32,515 nucleotides of DNA, from assembly GCA_026417535.1 (NCBI GenBank), contig JAOADB010000001.1:1-32515 (forward strand), written 5' to 3'. Position 1 is the stretch's first letter. Each line of letters opens with the position of its first letter. The notes under the pieces were generated by a model, which was given only the letters and a program-made list of their open reading frames with translations, was not told the origin of the DNA and did not search any database. Source of the stretch: Caldilineales bacterium (GTDB lineage: Bacteria; Chloroflexota; Anaerolineae; J102). Below, piece by piece: positions 22,827 through 32,515 of the stretch. The position numbers were made by a program, and so were the translations under genes.

Positions 22827-23255
22827 TCAGTCTTCGACGATTTCGAGGCCCATGCTGCGGGCGCTACCCTCGATCTGGCGCATGGCGCCCTCGATGTCGA
22901 GAGCATTCAGGTCTTTCATCTTGATTTCGGCAATCTCGCGAATCTGAGAACGTTTGATCTTACCGGCTTTTTCCCGGCGCGAGTTGCCGGAACCCTTGGC
23001 GATACCTGCCGCTTTGCGCAGCAGGTCGGCCACCGGCGGCGTCTTGGTCACAAACGTGAACGAGCCGTCCGTGTAGATGGTGATTTCGGCCGGGATGATG
23101 CTCCCTGCCTGGGCAGCGGTGCGGGCGTTGTATTCCTTGCAAAAACCGACGATGTTGACGCCATGCTGACCCAGGGCAGGACCTACCGGCGGCGCGGGGG
23201 TGGCTTTACCGGCCGGAAGTTGCAGAGTAACGATTGCTTTGATTTTCTTGGCCAT
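22827..23255 (-). CDS. rplK: 50S ribosomal protein L11
   Basis: A 142-residue protein of the GTPase-associated centre. The motif order is standard: [35 protein letters not shown] in pieces, FCKEYNA, then [15 protein letters not shown] and the carboxy-terminal rRNA-binding [16 protein letters not shown] at 23255 is fixed by alignment; GAG lies about 6 bases upstream. A longer open frame upstream to 23657 is antisense-frame shadow of nusG and is not part of the protein. Confidence 0.97.
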   Translation of the reverse strand: MAKKIKAIVTLQLPAGKATPAPPVGPALGQHGVNIVGFCKEYNARTAAQAGSIIPAEITIYTDGSFTFVTKTPPVADLLRKAAGIAKGSGNSRREKAGKIKRSQIREIAEIKMKDLNALDIEGAMRQIEGSARSMGLEIVED

Positions 23256-23329
23256 ACCGGACTCAAAAAAGCGGAGATGTTGGGGAGAAAACGAAAAAAG
23301 CGACGCGCCGAGGCGAAACCTGCCCTCAT

Positions 23330-23347
23330 CGCTCTGCAACCAGAGCG
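23330..23347. other. Short hairpin between nusG and rplK
   Basis: CGCTCTG and CAGAGCG pair perfectly over a 4-base loop, a few bases beyond the nusG stop and about 75 bases before rplK. It could be part of an L1/L11 leader or a processing site; I cannot identify an L1-binding motif with confidence. Confidence 0.45.
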
Positions 23348-23349
23348 TT

Positions 23350-23949
23350 TCAGACCTTTTGCAATTGCAGGAAGTCCACCTCGACCGGCGTGTCCCGGCC
23401 GAAAATGCTGACGAGGATGCGCGCCTTGCCGCGGTCGAGGTCAATGCCATCCACCACGCCGTGGAACTCGGCAAAAGGCCCCTCGGTGATCCGCACGCGT
23501 TCGCCGACCTTAAAGTCAATCTGGACCCGCGGCGCCTCGGCTTCGATGCGCCGCATGATGCGCTCGACCTCTTCATCGGAAAGGGGCGTCGGTTGATTAC
23601 CGATACCCACGAAGCCGGTGACGCCGGGCGTGTTGCGCACGACATACCAGCTCTCATCGTCCAGGATCATCTGTACCAGGATATAGCCGGGGAAGACGCG
23701 TCGTTCGACCACGCGACGCTGCCCCTCTTTCAGTTCGATTTGCTCTTCCGTGGGCACGATCACCTGGAAGATTTTGTGCCCCACGTGCATGGACTCGATG
23801 CGATGTTCCAGGTTCTTTTTGACCTTGTTTTCCATGCCCGAGTACGAGTGGACCACGTACCAGGCGCGCGCGTCCTTCGGCTCCTGCTTCTGCTCAGGGG
23901 CCGCGGCGATGTCTTCGGTTTCGGGACGGAGTTCGGGGCGCTCGGGCAC
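23350..23949 (-). CDS. nusG: Transcription termination/antitermination factor NusG
   Basis: A 199-residue transcription elongation factor. About 28 extra amino-terminal residues rich in Glu and Pro precede the NGN domain ([49 protein letters not shown]). The KOW domain follows near 145-199 ([23 protein letters not shown]). GTG at 23949 is the start and leaves a 36-base gap after secE. The acidic extension is somewhat unusual but contains no recognisable domain. Confidence 0.96.
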   Translation of the reverse strand: MPERPELRPETEDIAAAPEQKQEPKDARAWYVVHSYSGMENKVKKNLEHRIESMHVGHKIFQVIVPTEEQIELKEGQRRVVERRVFPGYILVQMILDDESWYVVRNTPGVTGFVGIGNQPTPLSDEEVERIMRRIEAEAPRVQIDFKVGERVRITEGPFAEFHGVVDGIDLDRGKARILVSIFGRDTPVEVDFLQLQKV

Positions 23950-23985
23950 GGTGCTTTCCGTTCGGTCGAAGGATGTGGCGAAGGA

Positions 23986-24207
23986 TTACAGTCGCAACAG
24001 CAACTCGATCAGTTGGGAACCGATGGCGTCGGCCACACCCAAGATGACGGCCATGATGGCTGTCACGACGAGGACGATGCCGCTCAGACGCAGCCACTCC
24101 TCGCGGGTGGGCCAGGTGACCTTGGCCAGTTCGGCGCGGGTCTCGCGCAGGTAGCGCGTGACGGGGGTGAGAGGTGACCTGGAAGTCGTGGCCTCGTTAT
24201 CGGCCAT
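23986..24207 (-). CDS. secE: Preprotein translocase subunit SecE
   Basis: A 73-residue single-helix subunit of the SecYEG protein-export channel. The signature YLRETRAELAKVTWPTREEW (about 19-38) lies before one membrane helix (about 42-66). Its size is typical of Gram-positive-like and Chloroflexota SecE. CAGGAG lies 11 bases before the ATG. It keeps its classical place directly before nusG. Confidence 0.95.
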   Translation of the reverse strand: MADNEATTSRSPLTPVTRYLRETRAELAKVTWPTREEWLRLSGIVLVVTAIMAVILGVADAIGSQLIELLLRL

Positions 24208-24283
24208 GAGGGGAAAAACTCCTGGCGTAAGGGATGAAAAGGCAGAATGGTCGCCAAAGGGCTTGGTGAAACAGGCCCTCTAC

Positions 24284-24327
24284 GTTTCAAGACACCGTCC
24301 CCGTTACGGAGAGCGGTGTCTTGAAAC
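24284..24327. other. 14-base-pair hairpin between tRNA-Trp and secE
   Basis: GTTTCAAGACACCG and CGGTGTCTTGAAAC pair perfectly over a 16-base loop that contains a smaller CCG/CGG stem. It begins five bases after the tRNA 3' end and has no T run, so a role in RNA processing of the mixed tRNA-mRNA transcript is more likely than termination. Confidence 0.6.
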
Positions 24328-24331
24328 AGGA

Positions 24332-24403
<72 letters not shown>

Positions 24404-24438
24404 ACGAGGAGCAGTGCTCGGCGATGTATTAGGATAGC

Positions 24439-24606
24439 CTATTTGGTCTCGCGATGCAAGCGGTGAGACCGACAACGCGGACAATACTTGCGCAGCTCCA
24501 GACGACCGGTCTGGTTGCGGCGATTTTTGCTGGTAATGTAGTTGCGTTCCTTGCACTCGGTGCAGGCAAGGATGATGTGTACGCGATTCGCACCTTTTTT
24601 GGCCAC
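24439..24606 (-). CDS. rpmG: 50S ribosomal protein L33
   Basis: A 55-residue protein starting at GTG (24606) and ending at TAG. It begins [19 protein letters not shown] and ends [15 protein letters not shown], giving the two Cys-x2-Cys pairs (about 15/18 and 42/45) of the zinc-binding form of L33, plus the family segment [11 protein letters not shown]. It lies between tuf and tRNA-Trp, its usual place. Confidence 0.96.
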   Translation of the reverse strand: MAKKGANRVHIILACTECKERNYITSKNRRNQTGRLELRKYCPRCRSHRLHRETK

Positions 24607-24656
24607 GGTTTACAGGACTCCGTTGGGAATGGCGTCGCAGGCGACGATTGGCAGGG

Positions 24657-24686
24657 AAAAGGGGAGCAGACCGCAGTCTGCTCCCC
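24657..24686 (-). terminator. Intrinsic terminator after tuf
   Basis: On the minus strand GGGGAGCAGAC pairs perfectly with GTCTGCTCCCC over a 4-base loop and is followed by TTTT. It lies about 30 bases beyond the tuf stop and should give partial termination before rpmG, which fits the need for far more EF-Tu than the downstream products. Confidence 0.82.
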
Positions 24687-24716
24687 GACGAATAGACAGC
24701 CTTGAGAGACCGGTGG

Positions 24717-25916
24717 TTATTCCAGGATTTTGGTGATGACGCCAGCGCCGACGGTGCGACCGCCCTCGCGGATGGCAAAGCGAGAGCCGGCCTCCAGCGC
24801 CACGGGCACGATCAGGTCCACCTCGAAGGTCACGTTGTCTCCGGGCATGACCATCTCGACACCCGGCGGCAGCTTCACCGAGCCCGTCACGTCCATCGTC
24901 CGAATGTAGAACTGCGGCCGATAGCCGTTGAAGAAGGGCGTGTGCCGACCACCCTCCTCCTTCTTCAGCACGTACACCTCGGCCAAAAACTTCGTGTGCG
25001 GCGTGATGCTGCCCGGCTTCGCCAACACCTGGCCGCGCTCCACCTCGTCGCGGTCCACCCCGCGCAGCAGCACACCCACGTTCTCGCCGGCCTCGGCGTA
25101 ATCGAGGGTCTTGCGGAACATCTCCAGGCTCGTCGCCACCACCTTCCGGGTGGGTCGCAGCCCCACGATCTCGACCTCACTCATGGGGGTGATGCGGCCG
25201 CGCTCGACACGACCCGTCACCACCGTGCCACGACCCTTGATCGAGAACACGTCCTCGATGGGCATCAGGAAGGGCTTGTCCACCTCCCGCACGGGGATGG
25301 GGATGTACTCGTCAACGACCCGCATCAGCTCCCAAATGCAGGCGTATTCGGGCGCATTCGGGTCGGTGGAGGTGCTCATCAGGGCATTCAGGGCGCTCCC
25401 GCGCACGATGGGCGTTTCATCACCGGGGAAGCCGTAGTTGTCCAGAAGCTCGCGCAGTTCGAGTTCGACCAACTCCAGCAGTTCCGGGTCGTCCATCATG
25501 TCCACCTTGTTCAGGAACACGACCATGGCCGGAACTTCCACCTGGCGAGCCAGGAGGACGTGCTCACGGGTCTGGGGCATGGGGCCTTCCGGCGCCGCCA
25601 CGACAAGGATGGCGCCGTCCATTTGGGCAGCCCCGGTGATCATGTTCTTGATGTAGTCGGCGTGACCGGGGCAGTCCACATGGGCGTAGTGGCGCTTCTC
25701 CGTCTCGTACTCGACGTGGGAGATGGCGATGGTGATGCCGCGGGCGCGCTCTTCGGGGGCGTTGTCAATGGAATCGAAGGGCCGAAACTGCGCCAGACCT
25801 TTGAGGGAGAGGACCTTGGTGATGGCGGCGGTCAGGGTCGTCTTGCCGTGGTCAATGTGGCCGATGGTGCCCACGTTGACGTGGGGCTTCTTGCGCTCAT
25901 AGACGGGCTTGGACAT
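24717..25916 (-). CDS. tuf: Elongation factor Tu
   Basis: A 399-residue GTPase that delivers aminoacyl-tRNA to the ribosome. The GTP motifs are all present: GHIDHGKT (19-26), RGITI, DCPGH, NKVD and the GSAL segment. Domains 2 and 3 follow with [17 protein letters not shown] and the normal end [13 protein letters not shown]. One small variation is [10 protein letters not shown] in place of the more usual INTAHVEYET after the switch-1 threonine. AGGAG lies 9 bases before the ATG. It is preceded by three tRNA genes, as in the Escherichia coli thrU-tyrU-glyT-thrT-tufB order, but without the glycine tRNA. Confidence 0.98.
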   Translation of the reverse strand: MSKPVYERKKPHVNVGTIGHIDHGKTTLTAAITKVLSLKGLAQFRPFDSIDNAPEERARGITIAISHVEYETEKRHYAHVDCPGHADYIKNMITGAAQMDGAILVVAAPEGPMPQTREHVLLARQVEVPAMVVFLNKVDMMDDPELLELVELELRELLDNYGFPGDETPIVRGSALNALMSTSTDPNAPEYACIWELMRVVDEYIPIPVREVDKPFLMPIEDVFSIKGRGTVVTGRVERGRITPMSEVEIVGLRPTRKVVATSLEMFRKTLDYAEAGENVGVLLRGVDRDEVERGQVLAKPGSITPHTKFLAEVYVLKKEEGGRHTPFFNGYRPQFYIRTMDVTGSVKLPPGVEMVMPGDNVTFEVDLIVPVALEAGSRFAIREGGRTVGAGVITKILE

Positions 25917-25971
25917 GCGTTGCTACTCCTGAAGTCTGCTTTGAGGATACAAAACAGTAACAGGCCTTTGG

Positions 25972-26009
25972 CGTTTTTTGGCCGCCCGTGGAAGGGCGGC
26001 CAAAAAACG
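25972..26009. other. 16-base-pair hairpin between tRNA-Thr(GGT) and tuf
   Basis: CGTTTTTTGGCCGCCC and GGGCGGCCAAAAAACG pair perfectly over a 6-base loop. The T run lies on the 5' side and the A run on the 3' side on both strands, the reverse of an intrinsic terminator. It is better read as a processing hairpin that separates the tRNAs from the tuf message. Confidence 0.7.
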
Positions 26010-26025
26010 GAAACCGTATTCAGGA

Positions 26026-26101
<76 letters not shown>

Positions 26102-26147
26102 AAGAGAAGCGAGAGCGCAGGGGGCTAACCACCTGAGTTCTCGGAAG

Positions 26148-26232
26148 TGGGCCGGGCAGGACTCGAACCTGCGAAGGCGCTATCGCCAGCGGATTTACAG
26201 TCCGCACCCTTTGCCGCTCGGGACACCGACCC
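26148..26232 (-). tRNA. trnY: tRNA-Tyr (GTA anticodon)
   Basis: A class II tRNA of 85 bases: acceptor GGGTCGG with CCGGCCC, anticodon loop CTGTAAA, a long variable arm and discriminator A. The 3' CCA is not encoded. Confidence 0.97.
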
Positions 26233-26305
26233 AATTGCAGATTATAGCAGAACAGGCCGGAATAGGCAACATCCGGACGGCCGTTTGTAAAGGGTTCGGC
26301 GCCAA

Positions 26306-26380
26306 AAGCCGACGAAGGGACTCGAACCCATAACCCGCGGTTTACAAAACCGCTGCTCTGCCGGTTGAGCTACGTCGGCT
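26306..26380 (-). tRNA. trnT: tRNA-Thr (TGT anticodon)
   Basis: A complete cloverleaf: acceptor AGCCGAC with GTCGGCT, anticodon loop TTTGTAA and discriminator T. The 3' CCA is not encoded. It is the first gene of the translation cluster, about 13 bases from the inferred transcription start. Confidence 0.97.
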
Positions 26381-26399
26381 GGCGTAGTATCAACCGTTT

Positions 26400-26428
26400 A
26401 TTTTAGCCGGATCGAGTCAAAGCGTCAA
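26400..26428 (-). promoter_or_regulatory. Promoter of the tRNA-tuf-ribosomal cluster
   Basis: On the minus strand TTGACG (26428-26423) and TAAAAT (26405-26400) are separated by 17 bases. The inferred start near 26393 is about 13 bases before the first tRNA. An overlapping TTGACT follows the -35 but would be too close to the -10. Confidence 0.82.
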
Positions 26429-26454
26429 AAAACCTGAAGCACGAATGGGGAATG

Positions 26455-26483
26455 TTGCACCGCACCCCGGCCGATGATAGACT
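26455..26483 (+). promoter_or_regulatory. Candidate promoter of the molybdopterin-domain gene
   Basis: TTGCAC (26455-26460) and TAGACT (26478-26483) are 17 bases apart. The leader would be only about 18 bases long. It is divergent from, and about 30 bases away from, the tRNA-tuf promoter. Confidence 0.35.
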
Positions 26484-26507
26484 TGCGCCTGACTTCTCTA
26501 TCCGCGT

Positions 26508-26996
26508 ATGACCGCTTTCGTCCCTCCCCATCGCCACGATCCCAACCCCTTTCCGCCTTCCGACGATCCCACCTTCACCCTCGAACAGCCTGACGGCAGC
26601 GCCGTCCGGCTGACGGTGGCCGATCTCCGCGCCTTGCCCGCCGTGACCGTGCCCAATTGCTACATCGTCAGCACCGGCCACGGCACGTCTGGGCCTTTTA
26701 CCTTCGGCGGCGTCCTGGTACGGGACCTATTGGCAGCCTATCTCCCTGCCGAGATGCCCTGGTCGGCCGTCGTCGTCCTCAGCGGCGATGGATTTGGCAC
26801 GCGGCTATCCGCGGCCGAAGTGCAAGCGGAACCGGTCCTGCTGGCCTATACGGTTGACGGCCGGCCGCTGACCCGTCGGGAGGGGCTGGTGCGGTTGATC
26901 GTGCCCGGCGAAACCGACGATGCCCTCAAGCAGGTCAAATGGGTGGAAAGGGTGATGGTGATTACAGAATTCGCGCGAGATCGCGCAGGGCCATGA
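26508..26996 (+). CDS. Small oxidoreductase molybdopterin-binding domain protein
   Basis: A 162-residue protein that matches the sulfite-oxidase-type molybdopterin fold in compact form: VADLRALPAVTV, then NCYIVSTGHGTSGPFTFGGVLVRDLL, VVVLSGDGFGTRLSAAEV, and LIVPGETDDALKQVKWVERVMV. C51 is a candidate molybdenum ligand, though its alignment with the sulfite oxidase cysteine is uncertain. No signal peptide is present, and no heme or dimerisation domain follows. Stand-alone short members exist, and their reactions are mostly unknown. No Shine-Dalgarno site is evident before the ATG. The last 35 bases overlap, convergently, the end of the phosphofructokinase gene, which is unusual and may cause antisense interference. 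Confidence 0.82.
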   Translation: MTAFVPPHRHDPNPFPPSDDPTFTLEQPDGSAVRLTVADLRALPAVTVPNCYIVSTGHGTSGPFTFGGVLVRDLLAAYLPAEMPWSAVVVLSGDGFGTRLSAAEVQAEPVLLAYTVDGRPLTRREGLVRLIVPGETDDALKQVKWVERVMVITEFARDRAGP

Positions 26997-29151
26997 ACCA
27001 CTCCTGATGGGGCCGTTCGGCGGGCCAAGCGATCTCGGCCAGGGCCTCGCTCAACTCGGTGGTGACGATATGCTTGCCGCGCAGGCCGATGGTGTGGAAA
27101 CCGGCCTGATCGTGCATGCGCAGCAGGGCTTCCACAGCCGCCTTGCCCAACCGTGCCGCCAGGATGCGGTCAAACGGCGAAGGTGAGCCACCTCGCTGCA
27201 CATGGCCCAGGGTCACCGAGCGCACATCGAACAGGCCGCTGCCTTCGGCGTCGAGGATACGGCGGATCATTTCGGTGGTGTAGGCAGGCGAGGCCCGCTC
27301 GTTGTAGATGAGGATGGCCAAACGTTTGCCCGCTTGAAAATCCCGGCGCAGACGCTCGGCGTCGGCCGCCAGGCGTTGCAGGGTCACCCCTTCTTCGGGC
27401 AGGTAGACCTGCTCGGCGCCACTCGCCAGCGCCGCCATCAGGGCCAAATAGCCACAATCGTAGCCCATCACCTCGACGACGTAGGCCCGTTTGTTGGCGC
27501 CGGCCGTGTCCTTGACCTTGTCAACGGCGGCGATGATGTTGTTGAGGGCGGTGTCGGCGCCGATGGCGAAGTCGGTACCGGGCAAGTTGTTGTTGATGCT
27601 GGCCGGGACCACGAGGACGGGGATCTGCATGGCCGGATAGCGGCGATAATGGGCGGCCATGACCTCGGCGTTTTGATAGGCGTCCATGCCGCCAATGAGG
27701 ATCATGGCCGTGACGGCATGCTCGTGCAGGACCGCAGCCAGCCGGTCCAAGTCGCCGGGCTGAAGCAAATAGCGCCCCGATCCCAGCTCCGAACCCCCGC
27801 GCGCGGCCCAACCGCTCACCGTCATCCACGCCAGCTCGATCACATCCCCGCGCAAAAGCCCTTCCAGACCGTATTGGGCGCCGAGGACGCGGTAGCCGTG
27901 GTCGCGGGCCACGCGCGTCACTACTCGCACGCAGGCATTCATCCCCGGCGCGTCGTGCCCGGCCGTCACGACCAGGATGGTGCCGGCATGGGTGTCCTCC
28001 TTCGGAGCCACCTCGGTCAGCAATCGCAACAGGGCCAGCTGATCCTGGAAGCTGGGGCCGCGCAAAGTCAGGGCGGTCTCGTAATCGCCGGCGTCAATGC
28101 ACTTGCCCACGGCTTGGCTCTTCTCCACCACCTCCACCAAAGGGGTGCTCTGCACCTCATTGTTGACGATGCCGAGAAAGCGCGGGGGCTGCTCGGCGCC
28201 GTGGGCCAGCAGATCCTCGACCGCAGCCGCGCCTAGGCGGGTGGCCAGGATGCGGTCGTAGGCGCTGGGCGAGCCGCCCCGCTGCACATGGCCGAGCACG
28301 GTCACACGGGTTTCGGCGCCCAGTTGCTTTGTGAGGATGTCGCTGACGGTGGCCGCCGAAAGGGGCAGGCCGTCGGGATGGCGAGCGCCTTCGGCCTGGA
28401 TGACGATGGCATGTTTGCGCCCCGCCTCGCGACCGCGACGCAGGGATGCCACCATCTCCTGGTGCCACCGCGGCTTCAACTCCTCTTCGGGGATGATGAT
28501 CCAGTGCGCGCCCGAAGCCAGCCCGCCGGCCAGGGCCAAGTAGCCGCAATTGCGGCCCATGACCTCCAGGACGAAGGTGCGCTGGTGGGCCGAAGCCGTG
28601 CTGACGAGCTGATCGGCGGCCTCGACGATGCGATGCAGGGCCGTATCGGCGCCGATGGACATGTCGGTGCCGTAGGTATCGTTGTCAATGGAACCGGGCA
28701 GGCCGACAACGGCCAGGGTGGGGCGGGCATCGGCGGGCAACTCGATTTCGCCCGCGGTTGCCGCCTCGCGCAGCAGGTCGGGCCATTCCTCGGCCAGGAT
28801 GCGGGCGCCGGTCAACGACCCATCGCCGCCGATGACCACGAGACCGTCAATCCTGTGGCGGTAGAGGTTGACGGCGGCCTTGCGCCGGCCTTCGCGGGTG
28901 CGGAACTCCTGGGACCGGGCCGTGCCCAAAACGGTGCCGCCCTTTTGCAGGATACCGCCTACCGACCACCAGTTCATCGGCTCGATGGCCTCACCCCCCT
29001 CAACGGCCCCTTGCCAACCGTTGTGAATGCCATACACCTGGAGGCCGTGGTACAGGGCCATGCGCACCACCGCGCGCACGGCTGCGTTCATCCCCGGTGC
29101 ATCACCCCCGCTGGTGAGCACTGCAATGGCGCGGACTTTGCCTGACGTCAT
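26962..29151 (-). CDS. pfkA: Double-length 6-phosphofructokinase, eukaryotic type
   Basis: A 729-residue protein made of two fused phosphofructokinase halves; usual bacterial enzymes have about 320 residues. It phosphorylates fructose 6-phosphate in glycolysis. The first half (1-385) keeps the active site: TSGGDAPGMNA, GGDGS (108-112), PGSIDND (152-158, catalytic D156), MGRNCG (198-203), AEGA and GHVQRGGSP. Glycines in GGDGS and PGSIDND indicate ATP rather than pyrophosphate as donor. The second half (390-729) has GGMDA and PASINNN (516-522), so the catalytic Asp is N520 and MGR is MGY, yet GADTALN and GHVQRGGSP remain. This matches the catalytic/regulatory split of animal and fungal enzymes. 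ATG at 29151 has AGGA about 8 bases upstream; an ATG at 29160 is the alternative. A word hairpin (A8) abuts the start. Confidence 0.93.
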   Translation of the reverse strand: MTSGKVRAIAVLTSGGDAPGMNAAVRAVVRMALYHGLQVYGIHNGWQGAVEGGEAIEPMNWWSVGGILQKGGTVLGTARSQEFRTREGRRKAAVNLYRHRIDGLVVIGGDGSLTGARILAEEWPDLLREAATAGEIELPADARPTLAVVGLPGSIDNDTYGTDMSIGADTALHRIVEAADQLVSTASAHQRTFVLEVMGRNCGYLALAGGLASGAHWIIIPEEELKPRWHQEMVASLRRGREAGRKHAIVIQAEGARHPDGLPLSAATVSDILTKQLGAETRVTVLGHVQRGGSPSAYDRILATRLGAAAVEDLLAHGAEQPPRFLGIVNNEVQSTPLVEVVEKSQAVGKCIDAGDYETALTLRGPSFQDQLALLRLLTEVAPKEDTHAGTILVVTAGHDAPGMNACVRVVTRVARDHGYRVLGAQYGLEGLLRGDVIELAWMTVSGWAARGGSELGSGRYLLQPGDLDRLAAVLHEHAVTAMILIGGMDAYQNAEVMAAHYRRYPAMQIPVLVVPASINNNLPGTDFAIGADTALNNIIAAVDKVKDTAGANKRAYVVEVMGYDCGYLALMAALASGAEQVYLPEEGVTLQRLAADAERLRRDFQAGKRLAILIYNERASPAYTTEMIRRILDAEGSGLFDVRSVTLGHVQRGGSPSPFDRILAARLGKAAVEALLRMHDQAGFHTIGLRGKHIVTTELSEALAEIAWPAERPHQEWFMALRDLARIL

Positions 29152-29167
29152 GGAAGCCATCCTGACG

Positions 29168-29238
29168 AGAACGAAGACAAAGGACGAAAGACGGAAGACG
29201 AAAAAACACCTTCGTCCTTCGTCTTTCGTCTTTCGTCC
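29168..29238. repeat. GACGAA-word inverted element A8
   Basis: The left arm reads as consecutive 7-base units AGAACGA, AGACAAA, GGACGAA, AGACGGA, AGACGAA (29168-29202). After 8 bases the right arm reads TTCGTCC, TTCGTCT, TTCGTCT, TTCGTCC (29211-29238). It is the clearest GACGAA hairpin in the window and lies immediately before the phosphofructokinase start, in the 140-base gap after metK. Confidence 0.9.
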
Positions 29239-29291
29239 TAAAGGCGAGACCGAAAGCGGAACGAAGGACAGACGACGCCCGAAAGCGACGC

Positions 29292-30533
29292 TCAGGACGA
29301 CACCCCGCGACGGGGCGGCGGTCCATCCAAACCCGCAGCCCGGCGCAGTTCCTCGGCCCGATCGGTGTGCTCCCAAGGCAGGTCAATGTCGGTGCGACCG
29401 AAGTGGCCGTATGCGGCCGTCTGCCGGTAGATGGGCCGGCGCAGGTTCAGGTCGCGGATGATGGCGCCCGGCCGTAGGTCGAAATGCTCACGCACGAGCC
29501 GCTCGATGAGGGCATCATCCACCTTGCCCGTGCCGAAGGTCTCGATGCTGATGCTTAGAGGTTCGGCCACACCGATGGCATAGGAAATCTGGATTTCGCA
29601 GCGGTCGGCCAGGCCGGCGGCGACGATGTTCTTGGCCACCCAACGGGCCGCATAGGCGCCGGAACGGTCCACCTTGGTGGGGTCTTTGCCCGAAAAGGCG
29701 CCGCCGCCATGCCGACCGACGCCGCCGTAGGTGTCCACGATGATCTTGCGACCGGTCAAACCGGCATCGCCCAGCGGACCACCCAGGACAAAACGCCCCG
29801 TCGGGTTGACGAAAATCTTGGTCGAGCCGTTCATCCAACGGCCCAGGACCGGCTCGATGACATATTCGATGATATCGGCCCGGATCTGCTTTTGTTCGAT
29901 TTCCGGCGCATGCTGGGCCGACACGAGTACGGTATCCACCCGTTGGGGCTTGCCGTAGCTGTACTCGACCGTAACCTGGGCTTTGCCGTCGGGCCGCAGA
30001 TAGGGCAGGATGCCGGTCTTGCGCACCTCGGCCAGCCGTCGGGTCAGGCGATGGGCCAAGCTAATGCTGAGGGGCATGAGTTCGGGCGTTTCGTCGCAGG
30101 CAAAGCCCACCATCATCCCCTGGTCGCCGGCGCCGATGAGGTCAATCTCGGCATCGGTCATCCGCCCTTCCTTGGCCTCGAGGGCCCGGTCCACCCCCAT
30201 GGCGATGTCGGGCGATTGGGCGGCGATGGCCGACTGGACGGCGCAGGTATCGGCATCGAAACCGTAGGCGCTGCAGGTGTAGCCGATCTCGCGGATGGTC
30301 TGGCGCACGAGCTGGTCGAAGTTGACGACGGCCGTGGTGGTAATTTCGCCCAGCAGCATGACAAAGCCGGTCTTGGTCGCCGCCTCGCAGGCCACGCGGG
30401 CGTAAGGGTCCTGGGCCAGGCAGGCATCCAGCACGGCATCGCTGATCTGGTCGCACATCTTGTCGGGATGCCCTTCCGTCACCGATTCGCTGGTGAAGAA
30501 GAGCTTGGGCGAACGCATGAAGGTGGTACTCAT
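29292..30533 (-). CDS. metK: S-adenosylmethionine synthase
   Basis: A 413-residue enzyme that makes SAM from methionine and ATP. Signatures are complete: GHPDK (about 21-25), [35 protein letters not shown] and [16 protein letters not shown]. Length is close to the norm, with a short Pro/Arg-rich tail. ATG at 30533 is used; no strong Shine-Dalgarno site is visible because the space before it is filled by an 8-base-word repeat (D). It lies 51 bases after ahcY and is part of the SAM recycling operon. Confidence 0.97.
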   Translation of the reverse strand: MSTTFMRSPKLFFTSESVTEGHPDKMCDQISDAVLDACLAQDPYARVACEAATKTGFVMLLGEITTTAVVNFDQLVRQTIREIGYTCSAYGFDADTCAVQSAIAAQSPDIAMGVDRALEAKEGRMTDAEIDLIGAGDQGMMVGFACDETPELMPLSISLAHRLTRRLAEVRKTGILPYLRPDGKAQVTVEYSYGKPQRVDTVLVSAQHAPEIEQKQIRADIIEYVIEPVLGRWMNGSTKIFVNPTGRFVLGGPLGDAGLTGRKIIVDTYGGVGRHGGGAFSGKDPTKVDRSGAYAARWVAKNIVAAGLADRCEIQISYAIGVAEPLSISIETFGTGKVDDALIERLVREHFDLRPGAIIRDLNLRRPIYRQTAAYGHFGRTDIDLPWEHTDRAEELRRAAGLDGPPPRRGVSS

Positions 30534-30544
30534 AGGCGGATTTG

Positions 30545-30584
30545 GAAACGTTGGAGGGTTGGAGCGTTTGCACGTTGGAACGTT
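30545..30584. repeat. AACGTTCC 8-base word array D
   Basis: On the minus strand five consecutive 8-base units follow the ahcY stop codon directly: AACGTTCC, AACGTGCA, AACGCTCC, AACCCTCC, AACGTTTC. The array fills almost all of the ahcY-metK gap. It has no inverted partner arm, but individual units contain AACGTT palindromes. Confidence 0.8.

Positions 30585-32515
<1,931 letters not shown>

Noticed and set aside
23256-23349. L1-binding autoregulatory site before rplK
   Set aside because: There is a neat 7-base-pair hairpin, but I could not match the conserved asymmetric L1-site sequence.
25972-26009. Intrinsic terminator between tRNA-Thr and tuf
   Set aside because: The T run precedes and the A run follows the GC stem on both strands, so there is no terminal U tract. 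A processing hairpin fits better.
26962-29151. Pyrophosphate-dependent phosphofructokinase
   Set aside because: The first half has GGDGS and PGSIDND with glycine at both donor-determining positions, as in ATP enzymes; the pyrophosphate type normally has Asp and Lys there.

Overview
The window looks like one GC-rich contig end from a free-living bacterium. The phylum is not provable from sequence alone; a Chloroflexota (Anaerolineae-like) origin is my best inference, from the gene families present and the unusual tandem 7-base-word hairpins between genes. The first 27 bases are not biological: they match the end of the Nextera read-1 adapter.

Layout. 28-2835: a polytopic GT-C-like membrane protein (-) and a zinc alcohol dehydrogenase (+). 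2836-12053: a minus-strand run transcribed leftwards from a strong sigma-70-type promoter near 11816-11844. It encodes a B12-binding radical SAM protein split by an in-frame TAA, a second B12 radical SAM protein, a radical SAM/SPASM protein and a third B12 radical SAM protein, followed by an MFS transporter, a DUF6062-like Cys-rich protein and a pRiA4b ORF-3-like protein. 12054-16865: a minus-strand sensory block made of a histidine kinase, a membrane-anchored glycosidase-like protein overlapping it by 4 bases and a NarL-type response regulator, then a secreted six-cysteine protein and a small membrane-anchored protein in lower-GC DNA. 16946-20512: RtcB RNA ligase (-), a DUF5763-like protein (+) and a family 2 glycosyltransferase (+).

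20548-26428: the core translation cluster, transcribed leftwards in the order tRNA-Thr(TGT), tRNA-Tyr, tRNA-Thr(GGT), tuf, rpmG, tRNA-Trp, secE, nusG, rplK, rplA, rplJ, rplL. It has a clear promoter, an L10-type leader with an attenuator hairpin before rplJ, and no rpoBC after rplL. 26508-32515: a small molybdopterin-domain protein (+) converging on a double-length 6-phosphofructokinase of the eukaryotic type (-). Upstream of that lies the S-adenosylmethionine recycling set adoK (cut by the window end), ahcY and metK.

How the genes work together: adenosine kinase, SAH hydrolase and SAM synthetase clear and remake the methyl donor; the four radical SAM genes probably form one uncharacterised modification or biosynthesis pathway with an exporter; the kinase, pseudo-glycosidase and regulator may form an envelope-sensing unit controlling the adjacent secreted protein.

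The most novel signals are (1) the two-domain phosphofructokinase, whose second half has lost catalytic aspartates as in animal and fungal enzymes; (2) a system of intergenic hairpins built from tandem 7- or 8-base words whose sequence changes from locus to locus; (3) a separate 33-base palindromic repeat in four copies; and (4) the radical SAM gene interrupted by a stop codon. All family assignments are from reading motifs; no database search was run.
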